Shown here piece after piece: positions 42,969 to 52,602 of a stretch of DNA of 64,000 nt. The stretch is from Streptomyces clavuligerus (lineage in GTDB: Bacteria > Actinomycetota > Actinomycetes > Streptomycetales > Streptomycetaceae). The stretch covers positions 2,108,001-2,172,000 of the forward strand of contig NZ_CP027858.1 in the NCBI RefSeq assembly GCF_005519465.1, in the 5' to 3' direction. The first letter of the stretch is position 1. Each line of letters opens with the position of its first letter. The notes under the pieces are model-generated. The model saw nothing but the letters and a program-made list of their open reading frames with translations. It was not told the origin of the DNA and did not search any database. A program made the translations under genes and the position numbers.

Positions 42969-45380
42969 TCAGTTCTCGGCCTTCTTCTTCGGCTCCGGTT
43001 TGGCGAAGCCGATGTCCTGGTAGCGGGGGGTGGCCAGACCGAAGGCACCGGCGTTGCGCACGGTCGGGCGGACCGCCACCAGCTCGGGGCGCTGATAGAG
43101 CGGGATCGAGCCCGCCGCCGCCCAGATCCGGGCGTCCGCCCGGCGGACGAGGTCCCGGGCCTCGTCCTCGTCCAGCTCGCCCGCGGCCTGCTCGAAGAGC
43201 TGGTCGATGTAGTCCGTGCCGACCCGGGTGTAGTTCTGCTCGACCAGCAGGGAGCCGTCGTCGGCGGGGCGGGGCTTGGCGTAGATGGGACGGGCGTCGG
43301 TCGCCGGGAAGGCGGTCGCCGGCCAGGAGTAGAGGGCCAGGTCGTACCGTCCGGCGGCGATGTGGTCCTTGAAGTAGTCCTCGTCCGGGACCTTCACGAT
43401 CTCGGTGCCGACGCCGATGCGGTCGAGCATGCCCGCGATCCGCTGGGCGACCACCCGCAACTGCTCCGAGCCCGCGCCGGAGGGCAGGACGAAGCGGAGC
43501 AGCAGGGGCTTGCCGTCCTTGCCGAGCCTGCCGCCCGCCGCGACCGGGGCGGCGGTACCCGCGGGGGCGTACGCCCCGGCCGCTCCGTTGTCGCCCGGGG
43601 CCTCGGGGGCGGCGGCGCGGGCCCGGTCGAGGCCCGCGGTCCGGGCCCGGGGCTGGAGGGCCAGCTCCTGGAAGGTCACCGGCGCGGGGGCGAGCACATG
43701 GGCGCGGCCGGTGGCGGGGGCGTGGTCACCGACGATGTACAGACCGTCGTCGGAGGGCGCGTCGATCCCGGTGCGGACGGCGGCCACCAGCGCGGGGGGC
43801 GCGTTCCGGAAGGACGCGGCGCGGGCGCCCCCGGTGTTCTTGGAGTCGTCCCCGCTCTCCTCGCCCTCCTCGTCCTCGCTCTCCTCACCCTCTTCGGACG
43901 ATGTGTCCTCCGGCCCGGCCTTGGCGGGGGCGGACTTCCGCAGCGCCCCGCCGGGCACCCAGCCCGCGTCCGCGAGCAGGGCCTGGGCCTCCTGGGCGCT
44001 CTGCTCGCCGAGCGCCTCGCTGTTGTCCGTGTACGCGCGCTGTCCGGCCAGGGCCAGATGGCTGCCGGGCGGGACGGCGGGGAGCCCGAGCGGTCGCAGC
44101 ACGCTCTCGGCGAGTTCCCGGCGGTCCAGCGCGCGGGCGACCGCCCGGCGCACCCGGTCGTCGGAGAGCGGGCCGCTCTCCCCGTTCAGGGCGAGCTGGG
44201 TGAAGGCGGGCTCCAGCGATCTGCGCACCACCAGGCCGTGCAGCCTGCCCTGCTCGGCGGTGTAGTTCCCGATCGCGGTGCGGGTCCGCTCCCGGGCGGC
44301 CCTGGCGCCCTCGGCCGCCTCCTCGTCGGAGCCGTAGGCGACCGCCCAGGAGCGCAGCGCGCCGGACGGGGTGAGTGCGGCGGCGGGGCCGTGGGCGGCG
44401 CGGGGCGCGATGCGCACGCCGTCGGGGCTGTGGGCGGGCGGGGCGACGATACGGCCCCGGTGCCGGGTGGAGAGGTCGATCCGTTCGGCGACCGTGCGGT
44501 CGATCTCGGCGAGCTGGACCCGGTCGGAGGCGAGCGCCGCGGCCCGCTGGTGGCGGGGGACGGCGGCGAGGACCAGCCGGTCCAGCTTGGCCGGCTCGCC
44601 CCACCAGCGCGGGTTGCGGGCGAGGGCGACGGTACCGGCCTTGCGGTCGAGCCGGTCGAGGCGGAAGGGGCCCGCGGTGGCCTGGAGCGTGGTGCGGGCC
44701 CCGTCGTTGAAGGCGGCCGGGGTCCCGGTCACCGCCCGCGGGTAGAGGGGGCTGAAGAGGGCCTTCCAGTCGGCGTAGGGCTTCTTGAAGGTGACCTTCA
44801 CCTCCAGGTCGTTGGCGCCCTTCTGGATCTCCTCGATCCGGTCGTATCCGGCGTTGCGGGCGGTCCAGAAGGCGCTGTCCCGGCCGCTGAGGGCCCGCCA
44901 CTGGGCGACGAAGTCGGGCGCCCCGATCTCCTTGCCGTCGCTCCACACCGCCTTCTGGTTGATCTTGTAGAGCACCACCTGCTTGGGTTCGCGCTCGACG
45001 ACGGCGGCCGACTCCAGGAAGTCGGGGTTGCGCTGGGGGCGCCCCTGGACGTCCAGGGTGAAGAGGGCGGGCAGCGCGGCCTGGGCGACCTTGGCGGTGG
45101 CGGCGTCGGCGTCGGCCTGGAAGGTGTTGAGGGTGGTGGGCACCGCGTCGACCGCCCAGCGGAGGGTGCCCCCGTCGGCGACCCTGTCCCGTTTGTCCGC
45201 GGCGATGTCCTGCGCGGTGGCCCGGCCGGCGGAGTCGTCCGCGGTGCAGCCCGACAGCGCGGGCAGCACGAGTGCCCCGCCGGCGAGCAGCGCGGCGGAG
45301 CGCAGCACCCGGGAGGCCCGGCGGTCCCGGTGCGCGCGGAGGTCCTGGGCCCTCCCGTGTGGCTCGTCGAGCTGGGGCAT
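42969..45380 (-). CDS. Orphan family 5 peptide-binding lipoprotein with acidic insertion
   Basis: The 803-residue protein starts at ATG 45380. The lipobox is LSGC with Cys45 after a long, Arg-rich N-region. Family 5 solute-binding motifs include FKKPYADWKALFSPLYPRAV, TAGPFRLDRLDRKAG and ARALDRRELAESVLRP. At ~489-522 lies an insertion rich in Glu/Asp/Ser (EEGEESEDEEGEESGDDSK), and a further Ala/Gly/Pro insertion lies near 600. No permease or ATPase genes adjoin it, so it is an orphan that may feed a shared importer such as bldK, or have a sensing role. It is longer than typical members (500-600 residues). Confidence 0.88.
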   Translation of the reverse strand: MPQLDEPHGRAQDLRAHRDRRASRVLRSAALLAGGALVLPALSGCTADDSAGRATAQDIAADKRDRVADGGTLRWAVDAVPTTLNTFQADADAATAKVAQAALPALFTLDVQGRPQRNPDFLESAAVVEREPKQVVLYKINQKAVWSDGKEIGAPDFVAQWRALSGRDSAFWTARNAGYDRIEEIQKGANDLEVKVTFKKPYADWKALFSPLYPRAVTGTPAAFNDGARTTLQATAGPFRLDRLDRKAGTVALARNPRWWGEPAKLDRLVLAAVPRHQRAAALASDRVQLAEIDRTVAERIDLSTRHRGRIVAPPAHSPDGVRIAPRAAHGPAAALTPSGALRSWAVAYGSDEEAAEGARAARERTRTAIGNYTAEQGRLHGLVVRRSLEPAFTQLALNGESGPLSDDRVRRAVARALDRRELAESVLRPLGLPAVPPGSHLALAGQRAYTDNSEALGEQSAQEAQALLADAGWVPGGALRKSAPAKAGPEDTSSEEGEESEDEEGEESGDDSKNTGGARAASFRNAPPALVAAVRTGIDAPSDDGLYIVGDHAPATGRAHVLAPAPVTFQELALQPRARTAGLDRARAAAPEAPGDNGAAGAYAPAGTAAPVAAGGRLGKDGKPLLLRFVLPSGAGSEQLRVVAQRIAGMLDRIGVGTEIVKVPDEDYFKDHIAAGRYDLALYSWPATAFPATDARPIYAKPRPADDGSLLVEQNYTRVGTDYIDQLFEQAAGELDEDEARDLVRRADARIWAAAGSIPLYQRPELVAVRPTVRNAGAFGLATPRYQDIGFAKPEPKKKAEN

Positions 45381-45718
45381 GGTCTCTACCTCTTCATCCT
45401 GTTTCACCGATTTTGGGATGATCACACCTATGTCCGGCCACTGAACGGGACCACAAGCCGCCGCCCCCGCCGACACGGCGCTCTCCTCGCCCAAAGTCAC
45501 CCGGTCAGCGCAGTGACGAGCGGTACACGCTCTGACAAAAATGGAGAAAATGAAGCCACGAAGGCAGAACCTGTCGGGGGCGATCCCTGTGCGTGCGTCG
45601 AGGGGCCCGGGAGTCCGGAGGGAATCCCGCGCATCCCCTTCCCAAGGGGGATGTGAGGCGCGACACTCGCAGGCGCATGAGCGACGTCACCCGCACCCTG
45701 CGGAAGTGAGGGCACATC
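45381..45718. other. Divergent promoter region
   Basis: The 338-base gap between the orphan binding protein (minus) and the sdh-linked small ORF (plus) is locally A/T-richer at 45400-45560. A 7-bp hairpin is present at 45632-45653. No sure promoter was found. Confidence 0.4.
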
Positions 45719-45967
45719 ATGTCCCAGCAGGACGACCTGGCCGTGCTCCGGCACCGTGTGGACGAACTGGTCCAGCGCGTCGGGCAGCTGGAGAGAACCG
45801 TCGACCGGCTTCGTGGCGCGGGCGGCCGGACGAACGGCTCGGCCGCCGGGCGCAGACCACCGGAGCGCACGGAACTGGTCACCATCCCCGACGTTCCGTA
45901 CAACCACGCCCTGTGGACGGACTCGGACGACGAAGGTCTGGGCGTCCGCGACCGGCACGCTCCCTGA
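45719..45967 (+). CDS. Small coiled-coil protein upstream of sdhC
   Basis: The 82-residue protein has a heptad-rich helix (DDLAVLRHRVDELVQRVGQLERTVDRL, residues ~5-31), then a disordered Arg/Gly linker and a C-terminal motif (LVTIPDVPYNHALWTDSDDEGLG). ATG 45719 follows GTGAGGG. It ends 38 bases before sdhC on the same strand and is probably cotranscribed with the succinate dehydrogenase genes. Role unknown. Confidence 0.75.
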   Translation: MSQQDDLAVLRHRVDELVQRVGQLERTVDRLRGAGGRTNGSAAGRRPPERTELVTIPDVPYNHALWTDSDDEGLGVRDRHAP

Positions 45968-46005
45968 ATCGGACCCGCCCCGAGGGCGGCTTCTAGGAGA
46001 CCTCG

Positions 46006-46827
46006 TTGGCCACTGGCACCGAACGACCCCAACTCGACAGCGGCGTACACGGCGCGACCCGCGCCACCATCGGTCCCCGCCATCTGCGGACGGACCGGTG
46101 GTGGCTGGCCCCGGCGCTGACAGCGGGCGGACTGCTCGCTTTCATCATCTATTCGACCTGGCGGGCCTTCTCGAACGCGGACTACTACGCCGCGCCCTAT
46201 GTCTCGCCCTTCTACTCGCCCTGCATCGCGGAGAACTGCGTCCCGATGAAGGGCGGCCCCAACTGGGAGATCGTCGGAAGCTGGTGGGGCCTCTCCCCCG
46301 CGCTGCTGATCCTGATCTTCCCGCTGGGCTTCCGGCTCACCTGCTACTACTACCGCAAGGCCTACTACCGGGGCTTCTGGGCCTCGCCCCCGGCCTGCGC
46401 GGTCGCCGAGCCGCACCGGAAGTACACCGGGGAGACCCGCTTCCCGCTGATCCTCCAGAACATCCACCGCTACTTCTTCTACGCGGCGCTCCCGGTCGCC
46501 GGCATCCTCACCTACGACACCGTGCTGGCCTTCCGCGACGAGCACTACGCGTTCGGGCACATGGGGCTCGGTACGGTCGTCTTCCTGGTGAACATCGTCC
46601 TGATCTGGGCGTACACCCTCTCCTGCCACTCCTGCCGGCATATCGTCGGCGGACGGCTGAAGCACTTCTCCCGGCATCCCGTGCGCTATCGCGCGTGGAC
46701 CTGGGTGGGCCGGCTCAACGCGCGCCATATGCAGCTCGCCTGGGCGTCGCTGATCAGCGTCGCCGCGGCCGACTTCTATGTCTATCTGGTCGCGTCCGGC
46801 GCCTTCGACGATCCGAGGTTCTTCTGA
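46006..46827 (+). CDS. sdhC: Succinate dehydrogenase membrane subunit (Sdh1-type, single large cytochrome b-like)
   Basis: The 273-residue membrane protein starts at TTG 46006 behind TAGGAGA with spacing six. It has five hydrophobic helices (first: LAPALTAGGLLAFIIYSTW) and conserved histidines (QNIHRYFF; AFGHMGLG; SCHSCRHIVGG) for haem or quinone binding. There is no separate SdhD, which fits the Rv0249c-type one-subunit anchor of actinobacterial Sdh1. A Cys pair occurs in SPCIAENCVP on the outside. It overlaps sdhA (TGATG). Confidence 0.9.
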   Translation: MATGTERPQLDSGVHGATRATIGPRHLRTDRWWLAPALTAGGLLAFIIYSTWRAFSNADYYAAPYVSPFYSPCIAENCVPMKGGPNWEIVGSWWGLSPALLILIFPLGFRLTCYYYRKAYYRGFWASPPACAVAEPHRKYTGETRFPLILQNIHRYFFYAALPVAGILTYDTVLAFRDEHYAFGHMGLGTVVFLVNIVLIWAYTLSCHSCRHIVGGRLKHFSRHPVRYRAWTWVGRLNARHMQLAWASLISVAAADFYVYLVASGAFDDPRFF

Positions 46828-48830
46828 TGACTCAGCTCGAACGACAGCAGTGGGACGTCGTCGTGGTGGGCGCGGGGGGTGCCGGGCTGCGCGCGGCCAT
46901 CGAGGCCCGTGAGCAGGGCGCCCGTACGGCGGTCATCTGCAAGTCGCTCTTCGGCAAGGCGCACACCGTGATGGCGGAGGGCGGGATCGCCGCCGCCATG
47001 GGCAATGTCAACTCGGGCGACAACTGGCAGGTCCACTTCCGGGACACCATGCGCGGCGGGAAGTTCCTCAACCAGTGGCGGATGGCGGAGCTGCACGCCC
47101 AGGAGGCCCCGGAGCGGGTCTGGGAGCTGGAGACCTGGGGAGCGCTCTTCGACCGCACCGCCGACGGCCGGATCTCCCAGCGGAACTTCGGCGGCCATGA
47201 GTACCCCCGGCTCGCGCATGTGGGCGACCGGACCGGCCTGGAGCTGATCCGCACCCTCCAGCAGAAGATCGTCTCGCTCCAGCAGCAGGACAAGGAGGAG
47301 TTCGGCGACTACGAGGCCCGGCTGAAGGTCTTCCAGGAGTGCACCGTCACCCGCGTCCTCAAGCACGGGGAGCGGGTGGCGGGCACCTTCTGCTACGAGC
47401 GGGAGTCCGGCCGTTTCTTCGTCATCGACGCCCCGGCGGTGGTCCTGGCGACCGGCGGGATCGGCAAGTCCTTCAAGGTCACGTCCAACTCCTGGGAGTA
47501 CACCGGAGACGGCCACGCCCTCGCGCTCCTCGCCGGGGCCCCGCTGCTCAACATGGAGTTCGTGCAGTTCCACCCGACGGGGATGGTCTGGCCGCCGTCC
47601 GTGAAGGGCATCCTCGTCACCGAGTCGGTGCGCGGGGACGGCGGGGTGCTGCGCAACTCCGAGGGCAAGCGGTTCATGTTCGACTACGTCCCCGACGTCT
47701 TCAAGGAGAAGTACGCGCAGACCGAGGAGGAGGGCGACCGCTGGTACGAGGACCCGGACCACAACCGCCGCCCGCCCGAGCTGCTGCCCCGGGACGAGGT
47801 CGCCCGCGCGATCAACGCCGAGGTGAAGGCCGGGCGGGGCTCCCCGCACGGCGGAGTCTTCCTCGATGTCTCCACCCGGATGCCCGCCGAGGTCATCCGG
47901 CGGCGGCTGCCGTCCATGTACCACCAGTTCAAGGAGCTGGCGGACGTGGACATCACGGCGGAGGCCATGGAGGTCGGGCCGACCTGCCACTACGTCATGG
48001 GCGGGATCGCGGTCGACTCGGACTCCGCCGCCGCGCTCGCGGTGCCGGGGCTCTTCGCCGCGGGCGAGGTCGCGGGCGGTATGCACGGCTCCAACCGGCT
48101 CGGCGGCAACTCCCTCTCCGACCTGCTGGTCTTCGGCCGCCGCGCGGGACTGCACGCGGCCGGGCACGCGGCCGGGCTCGGCGAACGGCCCACCGCGGAC
48201 GCGGAGCAGATCGACCGGGCCGCCGCCGAGGCGCTGCGGCCCTTCCACCCGGACACCGGCACCGCCACCGGCGGGGCGGGCCGGGGGACGGACACGGACG
48301 GCACCGCGCGGGGGCTCGCCGATGACGCCCCGGCCGACGCGGTGGCGGGCACCGAGAACCCGTACACGCTCCACCAGCAGCTCCAGCAGACCATGAACGA
48401 CCTCGTCGGCATCATCCGCCGCGAGGGCGAGATGGCGCAGGCCCTGAAGAAACTGGCCGAGCTGCGGGTACGGGCCCGCCGGGTCGGTGTCGAGGGCCAC
48501 CGGCAGTTCAACCCCGGCTGGCACCTCGCCCTGGATCTGCGGAACATGCTGCTGGTCAGCGAGTGCGTGGCCCGGGCGGCGCTGGAGCGCACCGAGAGCC
48601 GGGGCGGCCACACCCGGGAGGACTTCCCGGCGATGGACCGGTCCTGGCGCTCCGCCCATCTGCACTGCCGGCTGACCGACCCCAGCGGCGCCCAGGCCGC
48701 CGCCGATCCCGCCCGGGGCCAGATCTCCCTGGTCCGCCGGACCACCGATCCCATCCGTCCGGACCTGCTCGCCCTCTTCGAGAAGGAAGAGCTGGTCAAG
48801 TACCTCCCCGAAGAGGAGCTCTACGAGTGA
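46827..48830 (+). CDS. sdhA: Succinate dehydrogenase flavoprotein subunit
   Basis: The 667-residue protein has the FAD-binding VVVVGAGGAGLRAAIEA motif, the HTVMAEGGIAAAMGN active-site region, FVQFHPTGM and the conserved RLGGNSLSDLLVFGRRAG. It oxidises succinate to fumarate, or the reverse, at the cytoplasmic face. An insertion of low complexity around 490-515 (GGAGRGTDTDGTARG) is not usual for SdhA and probably forms a surface loop. ATG 46827 overlaps the sdhC stop. sdhB follows with a 4-base overlap. Confidence 0.95.
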   Translation: MTQLERQQWDVVVVGAGGAGLRAAIEAREQGARTAVICKSLFGKAHTVMAEGGIAAAMGNVNSGDNWQVHFRDTMRGGKFLNQWRMAELHAQEAPERVWELETWGALFDRTADGRISQRNFGGHEYPRLAHVGDRTGLELIRTLQQKIVSLQQQDKEEFGDYEARLKVFQECTVTRVLKHGERVAGTFCYERESGRFFVIDAPAVVLATGGIGKSFKVTSNSWEYTGDGHALALLAGAPLLNMEFVQFHPTGMVWPPSVKGILVTESVRGDGGVLRNSEGKRFMFDYVPDVFKEKYAQTEEEGDRWYEDPDHNRRPPELLPRDEVARAINAEVKAGRGSPHGGVFLDVSTRMPAEVIRRRLPSMYHQFKELADVDITAEAMEVGPTCHYVMGGIAVDSDSAAALAVPGLFAAGEVAGGMHGSNRLGGNSLSDLLVFGRRAGLHAAGHAAGLGERPTADAEQIDRAAAEALRPFHPDTGTATGGAGRGTDTDGTARGLADDAPADAVAGTENPYTLHQQLQQTMNDLVGIIRREGEMAQALKKLAELRVRARRVGVEGHRQFNPGWHLALDLRNMLLVSECVARAALERTESRGGHTREDFPAMDRSWRSAHLHCRLTDPSGAQAAADPARGQISLVRRTTDPIRPDLLALFEKEELVKYLPEEELYE

Positions 48831-49594
48831 GTTCGTACCAGGCCGGCTTCCGGGTGTGGCGCGGCGACCAGGACGGCGGGGAGCTGGCGGACTTCTCCGT
48901 CGAGGTCCATGACGGCGAGGTCGTCCTCGACATCATCCATCGGCTCCAGGCCACCCAGGCGCCCGATCTCGCCGTGCGGTGGAACTGCAAGGCGGGCAAG
49001 TGCGGCTCGTGCAGCGCGGAGATCAACGGGCGGCCCCGGCTGCTGTGCATGACCCGGATGTCGGTCTTCTCCCGCACGGAGACGATCACGGTCACCCCGC
49101 TGCGGGCCTTTCCCGTGGTGCGGGACCTGGTCACCGATGTCTCGTTCAACTACACCAAGGCCCGGGAGGTGCCCGCCTTCGTACCGCCGCAGGGGGTGGC
49201 GCCGGGCGAGTACCGCATGCAGCAGATGGACGTGGACCGCTCGCAGGAGTTCCGGAAGTGCATCGAGTGCTTCCTGTGCCAGGACACCTGTCATGTGGTG
49301 CGCGACCACGAGGAGAACAAGCCCGCCTTCGCCGGGCCGCGTTTTCTGATGCGGGTCGCCGAGCTGGACATGCATCCGCTGGACGCCGCCGCCGCGTCGG
49401 GTCTCGACCGCAAACGGACGGCGCAGGAGGAGCACGGGCTCGGCTACTGCAACATCACCAAGTGTTGTACGGAGGTGTGCCCCGAGGGCATCAAGATCAC
49501 GGACAATGCGCTGATCCCGCTCAAGGAGCGGGCCGTCGACCGTAAGTACGACCCGCTGGTCTGGCTCGGCGACAAGATCAGGCGCAGGACGTAG
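48827..49594 (+). CDS. sdhB: Succinate dehydrogenase iron-sulfur subunit
   Basis: The 255-residue protein starts at GTG 48827 (GTGA overlap with sdhA). [2Fe-2S] ligands are C54, C59, C62 and C74; [4Fe-4S] ligands C145, C148, C151 and C155; [3Fe-4S] ligands are in CNITKCCTEVCPEG (C208, C213/C214, C218). It passes electrons from the flavoprotein to quinone. All cluster residues are present. Confidence 0.95.
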   Translation: MSSYQAGFRVWRGDQDGGELADFSVEVHDGEVVLDIIHRLQATQAPDLAVRWNCKAGKCGSCSAEINGRPRLLCMTRMSVFSRTETITVTPLRAFPVVRDLVTDVSFNYTKAREVPAFVPPQGVAPGEYRMQQMDVDRSQEFRKCIECFLCQDTCHVVRDHEENKPAFAGPRFLMRVAELDMHPLDAAAASGLDRKRTAQEEHGLGYCNITKCCTEVCPEGIKITDNALIPLKERAVDRKYDPLVWLGDKIRRRT

Positions 49595-49630
49595 GCGCAC
49601 CGTCCGGTCCATCGGATCGCCGCCACCGAT

Positions 49631-49669
49631 GGTGCGTGCCCGCGCCGGGCGCCTTCGCGGGCACGCACC
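49631..49669. terminator. Terminator after sdhB
   Basis: A perfect 14-bp stem (49631-49644 with 49656-49669) with an 11-base loop, 36 bases past the sdhB stop, between convergent genes. Confidence 0.88.
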
Positions 49670-49708
49670 GCGAGCCGGGACGGCGGCGGGGGCGGGTCCT
49701 CCCCCCTG

Positions 49709-49752
49709 TCCCTGTCCGCCGTACCCGCTGTCCCTGCCCGCCGTACCCGCCG
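49709..49752. repeat. 22-bp tandem duplication
   Basis: Copies at 49709-49730 and 49731-49752 differ at two positions (shared core cgccgtacccgc). The tract lies between sdhB and the regulator gene. Confidence 0.75.
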
Positions 49753-49803
49753 GGCGGGGCACCCGCTCGGACGCGCCCGTCCGCACCGTCCGCGCCGCAT
49801 CCG

Positions 49804-52455
49804 TCAGAACATGCTGAGCAACTGGTCCACGGTCGGTTCGGTGGGGGTGTTCCCGTCGGGCAGCGCCAGTTCGAACCAGACGGTCTTGCCGCGCGGGGTC
49901 CGGCGGGAGCCCCAGGCCGCGCTGAGCAGTCCGACGAGCTGGAGCCCCCGGCCGCCCTCGTCGGTGTCGCGGGCGCGGCGGCGGCGCGGCTGCACCAGAC
50001 CGGAGTCCCAGACCTCGCACACCAGGGTGCGGTCGCGCAGCAGCCGCAGCCGGATCTCGCCCTCGCCGTACCGCAGCGCGTTGGTGACCAACTCGCTCAC
50101 CAGCAGTTCGACGGTGTCGACGAGGGGTTCCAGATCCCAGGAGACCAGCAGGGCACGGGCCAGTTCGCGCGCCCGGCCCACCGAGCGGGGCTCGCGGGGC
50201 AGCAGCCAGTCGCCGACGGCCTCGGCGGGCAGGCCCCGTACCCGGGCCATCAGCAGGGCGATGTCGTCCTCGCCGTGGCGGGTGTCGAGCGAGGTGAGCA
50301 CATGGTCGCAGACGTCCTCCAGCGACCGGGAGAGATCGGGTCCGAGCGCGGGAGGCTCGGGAGCGGGGTGCTCGGGAGCGGTGCGGCCCCGCACGGGACC
50401 GGCCGGGCCGGTGGGCCGGGAGGGGCCGGTGAGGGCGGAGCGGAACGCCTTGAGCCCCTCGTCCAGCGGATGGTGGCGGGATTCGACGAGGCCATCGGTG
50501 TAGAGGGCGAGCAGCGCGCCCTCGGGCAGCTCCACCTCGACCTCCTCGAAGGGCTCGCCCCCGACGCCGAGCGGCATCCCGGGCGGCACGTCGAGCAGCA
50601 GCGCCTCCTGTCCCGGCTCCACCAGGACGGGCGGCAGATGCCCGGCGTTGGCGAAGGTGCAGCGGCGGGTGACCGGGTCGTAGACGGCGTAGACGCAGGT
50701 CGCGAGGTAGACCTCGGAGAGGTCGGCGTCCCGCGACTTATGGGCGACCCGGGACGCCTGCTGGGCGCCGATGGGGCTGCCGAGGCCCCGGGCGACCTCG
50801 TCGAGCGCCGACAGCACCTCGGCGGGCTCCATGTCGAGCAGGGCCAGGGTCCGCACGGCGGTGCGCAGCTCGCCCATGGCGACGGCGGCGCGCAGCCCGC
50901 GCCCCATGACGTCGCCGACGACGAGGGCGGTGCGGTGGCCGGGCAGTTCGATGACGTCGAACCAGTCGCCGCCGACCTCGGTGGCCGCGTTGCCGGGGAG
51001 GTAGCGGCAGGCGATGTCCAGCCCGGCGGCCTCCGGGTCGCCCGGGGGGAGCAGGCTGCGCTGGAGGATGAGGGCCCGCTCGTGCTCCCTGCGGTAGAGC
51101 CGGGCGTTGTCGATGCAGACGGCGGCGCGCGCGGCGAGTTCGACGGCGAGGGCGCGGTCCCGTTCCCCGAAGGGCTCGCTGCCCTTGGTCCGGGAGAACT
51201 GCACCAGTCCGACGACGCTGTCGTGGGCCACCATCGGCACGGCGAGCGTGGACTGCACCAGGCTGCCGCCGCCCTGTCCGGGGATGGCCTGGACCCGGGC
51301 GGTGCGCAGGGCGTTGGCGCACGGCGAGTTGACCGTGTAGCGGTGGACCTCGCCGACGGCGGTGGGGGTGCCGCCCCGGGAGCCGCAGCCGGGTGTGGTG
51401 ATCAGCGGGGCGTCGGACACGGCGCTGGCGAAGGCGACCCGGCGGAGCGCGGCGCTGCCGCCGTAGCTCTCGGCGCGGGGGGCGTCCCACCGTCCGGGCG
51501 GCGCCTCGTCGCCGGTGAGCAGGGACTGGTAGAGGTCGACCGAGGCGAGGTCGCAGAAGCCGGGGACGGCGACGTCGAGCAGTTCGCGCGCGGTGGTCTC
51601 CAGGTCGAGCGAGTTGCCGATGCGGGCGCTGGCCTCGTTGAGGAGGGCGAGATTGCGCCGGGCGCTGGCGGCCTCGCGGGCCGCCACCTGGCGGCGGGTC
51701 ACGTCGTGGCCCACCCCGGCCACCCCGATGGGCCGTCCGGCGGCGTCGTGCACCCGGTAGAGGTTGACGGACCAGTGCCTGCGCTCGGGGCCGCCGGGGG
51801 CGGTGCCGACGAACTGGAGGTCGATCACGGGCTCGCCGCTCTCCAGCACCCGCCGCAGCGAGCCGTCCATCCGTTCGGCCTCGGAGCGGGGGAGGTAGTC
51901 GTGGACGGTGCGTCCCCGGTGTTCCTCGGCGGTGCCGCCGAACACGGCGGCGACGCGCTGGTTGGCACGGCGCACCCGCAGATCGGTACCGAAGAGAAGG
52001 AAACCGAAAGGAGATTGACCGAAAATCGCCTGCGAAGCAGCGAGATCGGTCTCCATGCCCCGCAGCGCGCCGACATCGGTCACGATGCAGAGCGCGGCCC
52101 GTTCGCCGGTCTCCGTCTCACTGGGCACCACGAGAACCTCGGCCATGCCCGGGGCGCCGCCGTTCCCGGCCGCCCGCAGCGGGACGAGTCCCGTCCACTC
52201 CTTGCCGTCAAGGAGATCGGCGGCCGTTCGCCCGCCCTGCCGCCCCGGCCCGTCCGGGAGCAGGACCGTCAGCAGATCCCTCCCCCGGGCCTCGGCGGCC
52301 GTGATGCCGAACAGCTCGGCCGCCCGCCGGCTCCACCGGTCGATCCGACCATCGGGGCCCAGGGAGAAGGAGGCGACCCTGATGGAGTCATGGATCGAGC
52401 CAGGCGGACAGCTCTGCCACACGACGTCGCCCGACGTCCCGGTTATCTCGCTCAC
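49804..52455 (-). CDS. PAS-PAS-GAF-PP2C-HATPase regulator (SpoIIE/RsbU type)
   Basis: The 883-residue protein starts at GTG 52455 behind GGAGGGG. Domains: PAS (~25-110), PAS (~140-250, with GQSPFGFLLFGTDLRVRRAN and HDVTRRQ), GAF (~265-430), SpoIIE-like PP2C phosphatase (~450-660; GDWFDVIELPGHRTALVVGDVMGRG with metal-binding Asp residues) and a C-terminal HATPase (~740-870; VDTVELLVSELVTNALRYG, DEGGRGLQLVG). Such proteins dephosphorylate anti-anti-sigma factors and may also act as anti-sigma kinases. The substrates are not in this window. A free HATPase gene lies 147 bases upstream on the same strand. Confidence 0.93.
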   Translation of the reverse strand: MSEITGTSGDVVWQSCPPGSIHDSIRVASFSLGPDGRIDRWSRRAAELFGITAAEARGRDLLTVLLPDGPGRQGGRTAADLLDGKEWTGLVPLRAAGNGGAPGMAEVLVVPSETETGERAALCIVTDVGALRGMETDLAASQAIFGQSPFGFLLFGTDLRVRRANQRVAAVFGGTAEEHRGRTVHDYLPRSEAERMDGSLRRVLESGEPVIDLQFVGTAPGGPERRHWSVNLYRVHDAAGRPIGVAGVGHDVTRRQVAAREAASARRNLALLNEASARIGNSLDLETTARELLDVAVPGFCDLASVDLYQSLLTGDEAPPGRWDAPRAESYGGSAALRRVAFASAVSDAPLITTPGCGSRGGTPTAVGEVHRYTVNSPCANALRTARVQAIPGQGGGSLVQSTLAVPMVAHDSVVGLVQFSRTKGSEPFGERDRALAVELAARAAVCIDNARLYRREHERALILQRSLLPPGDPEAAGLDIACRYLPGNAATEVGGDWFDVIELPGHRTALVVGDVMGRGLRAAVAMGELRTAVRTLALLDMEPAEVLSALDEVARGLGSPIGAQQASRVAHKSRDADLSEVYLATCVYAVYDPVTRRCTFANAGHLPPVLVEPGQEALLLDVPPGMPLGVGGEPFEEVEVELPEGALLALYTDGLVESRHHPLDEGLKAFRSALTGPSRPTGPAGPVRGRTAPEHPAPEPPALGPDLSRSLEDVCDHVLTSLDTRHGEDDIALLMARVRGLPAEAVGDWLLPREPRSVGRARELARALLVSWDLEPLVDTVELLVSELVTNALRYGEGEIRLRLLRDRTLVCEVWDSGLVQPRRRRARDTDEGGRGLQLVGLLSAAWGSRRTPRGKTVWFELALPDGNTPTEPTVDQLLSMF

Positions 52456-52602
52456 GCGACCGTCCCCTCCAGCTCACCGCACCGGACCGGCCATGACCGC
52501 AGTATTCAGCACTACGGCTGCGGCGCGCACGGCGTTCACGATCACAGCACGGTCTCGTTCATTTTGCGCCTGCGCAGCAGTGATCGTTATCTCTTCACAC
52601 TT

